From assembly GCA_028565715.1 (NCBI GenBank), contig JAOXYC010207461.1:1-11426 (forward strand): DNA of 11,426 bases, written 5' to 3'. The notes under the pieces are model-generated. The model was given only the letters and a program-made list of their open reading frames with translations, ran no database searches and was not told where the DNA came from. Source of the DNA: Phoronis pallida. Taxonomy: Eukaryota > Phoronida > Phoronidae. The position numbers were made by a program, and so were the translations under genes. This document shows, in pieces, positions 9,001-11,426 of the stretch; within the stretch, counting starts at the first letter, position 1; every line of letters begins with the position of its first letter.

Positions 9001-9237
9001 AACCTCAACAAGAACAACTCAACAAGTCAAGTTCAATTTAATCGGCAAGGGCAAAAAAAAGCAATTGTGCATGCTGAATTAACAGATATTTAACACTGCA
9101 ATACCTGACTTAAAAATACATGTTTGTTGTTGAAGGGTTTTGGAGCATTTCGTTGAAAAACTATTCTGTGATCTGCATAAAATCCTTTGAATTTTGAAAT
9201 TTCTTGAAGCAAATCGCATGCACATGGAGGCTGCCAT
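1..9237 (-). CDS. TRAP1: TRAP1 (HSP75), mitochondrial HSP90 chaperone; 16 exons, 3' end beyond window
   Basis: TRAP1 is an ATP-driven homodimeric chaperone of the mitochondrial matrix that folds and regulates respiratory and stress-response proteins. Sixteen coding segments on the minus strand join in frame with GT-AG introns: 9237-9105, 8446-8309, 7862-7780, 7374-7225, 6691-6620, 6257-6100, 5611-5502, 5239-5166, 4567-4405, 4071-3958, 3272-3203, 2407-2260, 1779-1652, 1279-1089, 446-361 and 61-1. They give 626 codons plus one base with no internal stop. Visible landmarks are a basic presequence, the ATP-site motifs RELISN (about residue 122), DTGVGM (169) and GQFGVGF (209), RGTK (259), and the middle-domain loop LNLSRELLQ (Arg412, Gln416). 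The HSIIKDTE strap and the absence of the charged linker and MEEVD tail point to TRAP1 rather than cytosolic HSP90. About 80 C-terminal residues should lie left of position 1. Family identity is firm; exact starts and splice choices are inferred. Confidence 0.96.
361..446 (-). CDS. TRAP1: TRAP1 exon 15: start of the C-terminal dimerisation domain
   Basis: Residues 578-606. [18 protein letters not shown] corresponds to human MAWMRNVLGSRVTNVK, the helix that begins the dimerisation domain. Entry is phase 1 (TTTCAG|AT, making Asp with the preceding G) and exit phase 0 (AAAG|GTATGT). The exon is 86 nt and was recognised by similarity and phase. Confidence 0.92.
695..976. mobile_element. 282-bp foldback MITE in TRAP1 intron 15
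   Basis: Two 133-base arms (695-827 and 844-976) are inverted copies with 6 mismatches and no gaps, around a 16-base loop centred on ATTTAAAT. The ends read CAGGGGTGGG, which resembles hAT-type termini. The hexamer GGCAGA occurs just outside both ends (689-694 and 976-981). It may be a slightly offset target duplication, but a clean 8-bp duplication is not present. The element has no coding capacity. The intron RNA could fold into a long hairpin in either orientation. Confidence 0.88.
1089..1279 (-). CDS. TRAP1: TRAP1 exon 14: middle domain end and acidic linker
   Basis: Residues 514-577 plus one base; the longest exon (191 nt). [20 protein letters not shown] and [17 protein letters not shown] match human [20 protein letters not shown] and the FDE-loop. 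Cys537 sits where human TRAP1 has the Cys of VLFCFE, a position discussed as redox-sensitive; the equivalence is by alignment only. After about residue 558 the sequence becomes polar and acidic, a variable linker to the C-terminal domain. The donor is AAAAG|GTAGGA. Confidence 0.94.
1652..1779 (-). CDS. TRAP1: TRAP1 exon 13: middle domain, second subdomain
   Basis: Residues 472-513 plus two bases. [17 protein letters not shown] and [20 protein letters not shown] correspond to the TRAP1 segment that in HSP90 proteins reads S-L-x-x-Y-x-x-R-M and then I-Y-Y. The acceptor is GGTAG|GAA. The donor CAAG|GTTTAA is weak but rebuilds A-P-S-R-E with the next exon. Confidence 0.93.
1863..2061. mobile_element. 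Foldback element with 59-bp arms around a tRNA T-arm, intron 12
   Basis: Arms 1863-1921 and 2003-2061 are reverse complements over 59 bases with one mismatch. The 81-base centre carries a perfect tRNA-like T-arm (CTGGG TTCGAGC CCCAG, 1935-1951), including a pol III B-box at 1938-1948, and a small hairpin TTTCCTCA-GT-TGAGGAAA (1982-1999). A 14-bp direct repeat ATTACAATTAACCA lies at 1848-1861 and 2093-2106, just outside the left arm and 31 bases outside the right. No A-box or 5' half of a tRNA is evident, so this is not a functional tRNA gene. Confidence 0.85.
2260..2407 (-). CDS. TRAP1: TRAP1 exon 12: middle domain helices
   Basis: Residues 422-471. [20 protein letters not shown] and [18 protein letters not shown] correspond to human KLRDVLQQRLIKFF and FFEDYGLFMREGIV. 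The acceptor is CTGCAG|A. The donor AGG|GTAATG leaves phase 0, so that Arg joins Glu-Asp-Val-Ala-Lys. Confidence 0.94.
2408..3202. other. TRAP1 intron 11, no gene seen
   Basis: This is a 795-base AT-rich intron, the longest in the gene. Apart from the CT microsatellite I see only weak local repeats, for example TTATAAATTGC at about 2838 and 2910. No open frame of note, RNA gene or transposon ends were recognised. Confidence 0.7.
2493..2508. repeat. (CT)8 microsatellite, intron 11
   Basis: A pure CT run of 16 bases lies about 85 bases inside intron 11 from exon 12. On the transcribed (minus) strand it reads as GA repeats, so it is not the pyrimidine tract of the exon 12 acceptor. Confidence 0.9.
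3203..3272 (-). CDS. TRAP1: TRAP1 exon 11: catalytic loop
   Basis: Residues 399-421 and two bases of codon 422. [19 protein letters not shown] holds the middle-domain catalytic loop; Arg412 and Gln416 correspond to yeast Hsp82 Arg380 and Gln384, which contact the ATP gamma-phosphate across the domain interface. The acceptor is TTCCAG|GT and the donor CATCAG|GTATTA. At 70 nt it was too short for a simple ORF scan and was found by joining phases. Confidence 0.93.
3488..3506. repeat. Small perfect hairpin, intron 10
   Basis: TTGTTTGC and GCAAACAA pair perfectly around a three-base loop (AAG). It stands just left of the SINE insertion. No T-run, RNA gene or transposon end goes with it, so its significance is unclear. 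Confidence 0.5.
3621..3892 (+). mobile_element. tRNA-derived SINE with (TTA)n tail, intron 10
   Basis: The element begins with a tRNA-like head resembling tRNA-Leu/Ser. The A-box TGGCCGAGCGG is at 3629-3639 and the B-box GGATTCGAGTC at 3671-3681. A unique body of about 180 bases follows, with a conserved-looking CACTTTGTAAAAAGCGGTAT near the 3' end, then a TTA microsatellite tail from about 3873. A 9-bp direct repeat ATCATGAGG flanks it exactly (3612-3620 and 3893-3901), as expected of LINE-mediated insertion. It lies antisense to TRAP1. The near-intact promoter boxes and matching target duplication suggest a fairly young copy. Confidence 0.85.
3958..4071 (-). CDS. TRAP1: TRAP1 exon 10: middle domain
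   Basis: Residues 361-398 plus one base. [18 protein letters not shown] and [10 protein letters not shown] match the TRAP1 middle domain (human FDVSRE and LPKWLRFIRG). The acceptor is TTTCAG|CA and the donor AAAAG|GTAAGA, the strongest donor in the gene. The intron that follows holds a full-length SINE in the opposite orientation. Confidence 0.94.
4405..4567 (-). CDS. TRAP1: TRAP1 exon 9: middle domain, first part
   Basis: Residues 307-360 plus the first base of codon 361. [20 protein letters not shown] is followed by the highly conserved [20 protein letters not shown], typical of TRAP1 and HtpG middle domains. Two donors are close together. GTAGGT after 4405 is the one that joins the next exon in frame (Lys-Pro-Thr-Leu-Phe-Asp). 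Using the GT five bases later would put a TGA directly into exon 10. Confidence 0.93.
4645..4894. repeat. 15-bp direct repeats bounding 220 bp, intron 8
   Basis: AATTTCGCTATTGTT occurs at 4645-4659 and again at 4880-4894. The 220 bases between them lack clear pol III boxes or terminal inverted repeats but contain a short CA-rich stretch near 4790-4806. The arrangement resembles the target duplication of an old retroelement, with an A-run (4630-4640) just outside the left copy. The rest of intron 8 (4568-5165) shows nothing else. Confidence 0.4.
5166..5239 (-). CDS. TRAP1: TRAP1 exon 8: N-domain to middle-domain junction
   Basis: Residues 282-306. [18 protein letters not shown] matches the KYSNFVSFPLYLNG strand of human TRAP1, which links the N and middle domains. 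Entry is in phase 1 (TTTCAG|AG) and exit in phase 0 (GAG|GTTTGT). The donor is a weak GTTTGT, but the next exon joins exactly to A-L-W-L-M. Confidence 0.93.
5502..5611 (-). CDS. TRAP1: TRAP1 exon 7: end of the ATPase domain
   Basis: Residues 245-281 and the first base of codon 282. It includes [15 protein letters not shown], the conserved R-G-T-x-I strand whose Thr261 contacts the adenine-pocket water network in HSP90 proteins. The acceptor is TATTAG|C and the donor AAAG|GTATAC, phase 1. The open frame continues upstream and downstream on the genomic strand, but that is intron read-through. Confidence 0.94.
5883..6028. repeat. 18-bp direct repeats bounding 110 bp, intron 6
   Basis: TCAATCCTTATTCAAAAT is present at 5883-5900 and 6011-6028 without mismatch. 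The 110 bases between are AT-rich and show no inverted ends or tRNA-like boxes. It could be a target duplication around an unrecognised short insertion or a local duplication. The remainder of intron 6 shows nothing recognisable. Confidence 0.45.
6100..6257 (-). CDS. TRAP1: TRAP1 exon 6: ATP lid and G2 box GQFGVGF
   Basis: Residues 193-244 plus two bases of codon 245. It contains the lid, with an unusual Asn-rich ENSTNNN stretch, and then [19 protein letters not shown], the second glycine box that contacts the ATP phosphates. The acceptor is CTATAG|GCA. The donor GATGG|GTATGG is the choice that rebuilds Gly with the first base of exon 7. Confidence 0.95.
6620..6691 (-). CDS. TRAP1: TRAP1 exon 5: G1 box DTGVGM
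   Basis: A 24-codon exon (residues 169-192), phase 0 at both ends. It begins [20 protein letters not shown]; Asp169 is the adenine-contacting aspartate of the GHKL fold, and the start of the ATP lid follows. The acceptor is TTTCAG|GAC and the donor AAAG|GTATGC. Skipping would be in frame but would delete the nucleotide-binding Asp and abolish ATP binding. Confidence 0.95.
6720..7006. mobile_element. Degenerate element with related inverted ends, intron 4
   Basis: The left end ACAGTATTCTCCCCTATAAG and the reverse complement of the right end (ACCGTATGCTTCATAATAGG) are clearly related, and both run on into GTGCCCA. Inside, a motif of the type GGGSSCYTATT recurs at about 6769-6782, 6936-6947, 6963-6974 and 6974-6993 in varied forms. 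The segment is richer in G/C runs than the surrounding intron. An open frame of 98 codons on the plus strand here looks fortuitous. No target duplication is convincing. Confidence 0.5.
7225..7374 (-). CDS. TRAP1: TRAP1 exon 4: GHKL N-box, ATP/Mg binding
   Basis: Residues 119-168, exactly 50 codons, phase 0 at both ends. [20 protein letters not shown] carries the N-box: Glu123 is the expected general base for ATP hydrolysis and Asn127 the Mg-ATP ligand by family alignment. The second half (about residues 139-168) forms the first strands of the Bergerat fold, ending KTFTIQ. The acceptor is TTGCAG|GTT and the donor CAG|GTATAG. Confidence 0.96.
7604..7760. mobile_element. Candidate hAT-type MITE, intron 3
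   Basis: The right end, read inward on the minus strand, is CAGTGTTTCCCTTGATTTTG, and the left end is CAGAGTTTCCCTACATTTG. CAGTGTTTCCC is a common hAT-family terminus. The 157-bp segment has no coding potential. The flanking octamers (7596-7603 and 7761-7768) do not match, so either the copy is old or the ends are misplaced. Confidence 0.5.
7780..7862 (-). CDS. TRAP1: TRAP1 exon 3: first helix of the ATPase domain
   Basis: Residues 91-118, entered in phase 1 and left in phase 0. It encodes [20 protein letters not shown] followed by ERE, the helix that opens the HSP90 N-terminal domain and is nearly the same as the human TRAP1 sequence. The acceptor is TATAG|GG and the donor GAG|GTAATT. The pyrimidine-rich plus-strand run at 7780-7789 is simply the coding sequence for the Ser-Glu-Arg-Glu end. 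Confidence 0.95.
8309..8446 (-). CDS. TRAP1: TRAP1 exon 2: presequence end and N-terminal strap
   Basis: Residues 45-90, phase 1 at both ends (138 nt). The stretch ALFSTEVKQ matches the region where human TRAP1 (LFSTQ) is processed, so the mature protein probably starts near residue 64. The acidic segment and [12 protein letters not shown] that follow correspond to the TRAP1 'strap', which crosses between protomers in the closed dimer and is absent from cytosolic HSP90. The acceptor is TTGAAG|GG and the donor AAAG|GTTAGA. The exon length is a multiple of three, so skipping it would keep the frame. Confidence 0.92.
8559..8770. repeat. Duplicated inverted-repeat module, intron 1
   Basis: Two similar units lie head to tail. 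Each opens with ATTGTGCA followed by a ...GC-ACACC-TCGC type sequence (about 8560-8585 and 8675-8703), and each closes with GGTGTCGGATTCT (8647-8659 and 8749-8761) followed by a CAATA-like end. The opening of each unit is the approximate reverse complement of its closing. Inside, ATTCAGTCAAT (8595-8605) in the first unit appears inverted as ATTGACTGAAT (8715-8725) in the second. This looks like two copies of a short TIR element, or one copy duplicated. Confidence 0.6.
9105..9237 (-). CDS. TRAP1: TRAP1 exon 1: start codon and mitochondrial presequence
   Basis: This exon encodes residues 1-44 plus the first base of codon 45. It begins [18 protein letters not shown] and is rich in Arg, Lys, Ser and Gln with almost no acidic residues, as expected of a cleavable matrix-targeting sequence. 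I chose the ATG at 9237 because its context (AAG-ATG-GC) has A at -3 and G at +4. Two in-frame ATGs further upstream (9288 and 9252) have T at -3, and an in-frame TGA closes the frame beyond them. The donor is G|GTATTG, phase 1. The 5' UTR and transcription start are not identifiable. Confidence 0.85.
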
Positions 9238-10009
9238 CTTGGTAACTTTCATGTAATATTCAGAAGGGGTAAGGGTCTCGAGGAACATCAAGCTTGTGTT
9301 GAAAAATGAATTTTCATAGCATCATTTTATTCTAAAATTCATAGCAACATATAAATCAATCATAAATTTCGGTTTGCTTTCTGATTTGTTCAATTTACAC
9401 GCAGAAACCTGTTAGCCAATATCCGATTTCAAAATGTCACCCCTACCAAATTTTTAATGAAATCGTCTATAGACAGCTTATACACAATAACACATAATGT
9501 CACATTTCAAATAAAGCAAATATTATTTCAAACTGAAAATTATCGTTGCGTATTCATGTTTTATTATCCTGACAGGTTTATTTGTTTGAAAAAATGCATA
9601 TATTCGAAAATATAGCAATAAATGTATCATGTAAATTTATCTATAGTACTTCCGTTCAGGGGAGATAAACAAAGAATGCATCCGGTGCGGAAATTGGTCG
9701 GATTTTTTGTTGGAAAGCCTTGAAACAGAACAAAGAAAGGCATTCTGATCCATAGAAAACTGCCTGATTCCTTTAAGGTAATGTTGTTGTCATCGTCGAT
9801 GAAATGTAATTGTTGTATAGACATTTATTGTGGAAATAGCAGACAGCATTTTTTAAGTTTCAATTTTCCGTTTGTTGTTTGGTCACGGATTCATCCCTCA
9901 GGAATTTCCGTCCACAGCAAATATTTTTTAACTGCGCAATGCAGTATATTAAGTTTTCTCTTTTCTGTTACTTCGTCAATTACATTTTAAACTCAAAATT
10001 TGCTTTAAA
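9238..10009. promoter_or_regulatory. Intergenic region between divergent genes; presumed promoters
   Basis: The 772 bases between the TRAP1 start codon and the first plus-strand candidate ATG should contain the TRAP1 promoter and 5' UTR. If the plus-strand gene is real, it should act as a bidirectional promoter region. No convincing TATA box, initiator or CpG cluster was found. The least AT-rich part is about 9650-9700. A donor-like AAG|GTAATG on the plus strand at about 9778 could end a non-coding leader exon, but that is speculation. Confidence 0.35.
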
Positions 10010-10106
10010 ATGTTACAAAGAGGGACGCGACTGAGAGTGGACAACATTGACAACAAAGTCACAAAGAATTGGAACACCAAGTTCTGCTTCAAGCAAGTTC
10101 ATCATT
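10010..10106 (+). CDS. Candidate first coding exon of an unrecognised small protein
   Basis: An ATG with A at -3 opens MLQRGTRLRVDNIDNK and stays open for 34 codons before TAA. A GTATTT donor after 10106 leaves phase 1, which matches the acceptor of the exon at 10794, so the two would make a protein of about 65 residues. The N-terminus is basic and could be a mitochondrial presequence, but that is a guess from composition. The donor is mediocre and the exon is short, so another upstream exon is quite possible. No family was recognised. Confidence 0.25.
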
Positions 10107-10268
10107 GTATTTAAACGACAGACCCCCGCTTCCATACTCCTATGTTTGGTCAGTCTGGTGTCCAGTCCCATCCCGTGTCAATTCATTATGTTTCGTTTCT
10201 TGCCAGTCGAACCAGGTCACCTTCCAATTGTTTTTGTTGATGTTTCAACTTTTCTTGTCAAACTAAAG

Positions 10269-10384
10269 GGCACAAGTCGTATATATAGCAGTCCCTCGTT
10301 CATTCCCGTTATTCAGTCAATGTGTTTTAATTGACTGAGTGATAACAGGAAGTAAACTAGGGACGACTATATACGACCTGTACC
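10269..10384. mobile_element. 116-bp foldback MITE with 8-bp target duplication
   Basis: The ends are GGCACAAGTCGTATATA and, on the other strand, GGTACAGGTCGTATATA. The arms pair almost to the centre (10321/10330), leaving the short loop GTGTTTTA, with several mismatches and small gaps. An octamer AACTAAAG flanks both sides exactly (10261-10268 and 10385-10392). An 8-bp duplication fits hAT- or P-like elements; some Mutator-like elements also make 8-9 bp. It sits inside the inferred intron of the small plus-strand gene model. Confidence 0.8.
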
Positions 10385-10793
10385 AACTAAAGGAACTGGT
10401 GATCAGTAGCCTGGCTATAGGCTTCTTTTGGTCACATTGTGCCATCATAGCCTCCGAATCCTGAGGGGTCGAAAGCTCAAGTTGGTCAACTAACTTGTGG
10501 TGAAGTCCAAGGCTTATCACTAAACCGCAGGGACAATGGGTCCTTTCATGGGTGGACACACAATACAATAGACTAGCTGACCACCAGTATGTTATTGACA
10601 TACACACATAGGCCTTCCATTGTATTGGGGACAATAGAAGTAAACATAGAGGACAAAGGCAGAGATGTAGGTCAATCTGAATACCCTTGGCTCAGACCAT
10701 GGGGCCTATGTTGTGGAAATACCCAGTTAAAAAAAAGGGTTATTGATTCACAGTAGTAGATGACTTTCCTAATTATAATTTTTTTTCTTACAG

Positions 10794-10894
10794 ATAGCCC
10801 ACTTTACCATCGATCTTACAAGAAATTGGGCAAGCAGTTTGTAGATTCCACAGATGCAATGCCCTCAGAATATTGGAAAAGAAACCAATTATAA
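10794..10894 (+). CDS. Candidate terminal coding exon of an unrecognised small protein
   Basis: A strong acceptor (eight Ts, CTTACAG) is followed by a frame, entered after one base from the previous exon, that reads SPLYHRSYKKLGKQFVDS and continues to WKRNQL and a TAA stop. The other two frames close early. Composition (Tyr, Trp, Lys, mixed polar) looks like real protein. An ATTAAA poly(A) signal follows 98 bases after the stop. I do not recognise the product. It runs opposite to TRAP1 and may share its promoter region. Confidence 0.45.
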
Positions 10895-11373
10895 AGGTCC
10901 AATTTGTCCATATGTGAATGGTAGCGGCAGTGCAGTACCTTAAGTTCTTGGTTTAAAAGGTTGGAATATACATTTCACTTTTGAATCTAAAATTAAAGAC
11001 TTATGTTTTATTGTTTTTCTTCTTATTGAACAATGTACTTTTCTCTCATTGAACCAATAATCAGTCACTCCGGTGAAGTAAAATTTACTGAATCCAACTC
11101 AAGGTATTTATCAGGTTAAATTTTACGATTGTTTAAACCAAGTCATTTGCTCATAAAAATGATTTTTTCGTTCTTGGAGCCCAATATAATGCGTAAAGGT
11201 TCAATCTGAGAAAGTTTGTTTAAATTGAATTTTTATATATTTTGTATGAACAGCAAAAAATATGGCTACAATACCTTTTCTCAATTCTTTGTCAATTATT
11301 CCACACCAGAATGTCCTCTGTTCACTGAGTAAGAACCATGACTGTATTCGATAATGTTTTCTTTTAATTCCAG
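10895..11373. other. 3' UTR and spacer between plus-strand gene models
   Basis: AT-rich sequence after the stop at 10894. The first 120 bases or so would be 3' UTR up to the poly(A) signal. The rest shows no further open frame, inverted repeat or RNA gene. If the ATG at 11384 starts a separate gene, its promoter and leader should lie here or further left. Confidence 0.4.
10992..10997 (+). terminator. Possible poly(A) signal ATTAAA
   Basis: ATTAAA, the commonest variant of the animal cleavage hexamer, is followed within 15-30 bases by the T/G-rich run TTATGTTTTATTGTTTTTC. It fits as the 3' end of the small plus-strand gene model ending at 10894. Such hexamers are frequent in AT-rich DNA, so it is supportive rather than decisive. 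Confidence 0.4.
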
Positions 11374-11383
11374 ATCATTAACC

Positions 11384-11426
11384 ATGGTAACCGAACAACA
11401 GAGGGAGTTTATGAACAATCTGAAGC
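11384..11426 (+). CDS. Possible start of another plus-strand gene, cut by the window edge
   Basis: TTTTCTTTTAATTCCAG (a good acceptor, ending at 11373) is followed ten bases later by ACCATGG, an ideal translation start context. The frame then reads MVTEQQREFMNNLK to the window edge without a stop. Acceptor plus Kozak ATG suggests a second exon that begins with the end of a 5' UTR. Fourteen codons are too few to identify a family. It could instead be an alternative downstream exon of the small gene before it. Confidence 0.4.
   Translation, partial: MVTEQQREFMNNLK

Noticed and set aside
1-9237. Cytosolic HSP90 or ER GRP94 instead of TRAP1
   Set aside because: There is a mitochondrial presequence and TRAP1-type strap, no long charged linker between N and middle domains, and the closest remembered similarity throughout is to human TRAP1.
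10047-10334. Two overlapping plus-strand frames of 95 and 65 codons
   Set aside because: Both run into the MITE and have Ser/Phe/Leu-rich translations without homology. The alternative short exon at 10010 has better splice support.
10317-10634. Minus-strand frame of 105 codons
   Set aside because: It overlaps the foldback MITE and has no recognisable domain. Its C-terminal part is the MITE arm, so it is probably a chance frame in repeat-derived sequence.
1-11426. CRISPR array, prokaryotic operon or phage system
   Set aside because: The gene structure is spliced and animal-like. Repeats are dispersed or palindromic, not regularly spaced short repeats.

Overview
The window is animal nuclear DNA. 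One protein-coding gene covers most of it on the minus strand. It is split into many short exons separated by AT-rich introns, and every intron runs GT to AG. The spliced product is TRAP1 (HSP75), the mitochondrial HSP90 chaperone. Protein similarity, intron density and the repeat content (a tRNA-derived SINE with a TTA tail, several foldback MITEs) fit a bilaterian or cnidarian invertebrate. I cannot fix the phylum from sequence alone.

Layout, right to left along the gene: the start codon is at 9237 and fifteen complete exons run down to 361. A sixteenth exon (61 to 1) is cut by the window edge. Together they encode 626 codons plus one base. All reading phases join without an internal stop. 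Against the roughly 700-residue family length, about the last 80 residues lie beyond position 1. In order, the gene encodes the presequence (exon 1 to early exon 2), the N-terminal strap (exons 2-3), the GHKL ATPase domain (exons 3-8), the middle domain with its catalytic Arg/Gln loop (exons 9-14) and the start of the C-terminal dimerisation domain (exons 15-16).

The introns hold most of the other structure. There is a near-perfect 282-bp foldback (695-976), a second foldback with 59-bp arms around a tRNA T-arm (1863-2061), a full tRNA-type SINE with a 9-bp target duplication (3621-3892), a degenerate element with related ends (6720-7006), a 157-bp segment with hAT-like ends (7604-7760) and a duplicated inverted-repeat module (8559-8770).

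Right of 9237 is intergenic DNA and then plus-strand, divergently oriented material. A small candidate gene (10010-10106 spliced to 10794-10894, with a poly(A) signal at 10992) has an intron carrying a 116-bp foldback MITE with an 8-bp target duplication. A further plus-strand start codon in an excellent context lies at 11384, at the window's end. These two plus-strand models are tentative and I do not recognise either product.

I found no exotic multi-gene system. The novelty is in the repeats and in the unrecognised small divergent gene.
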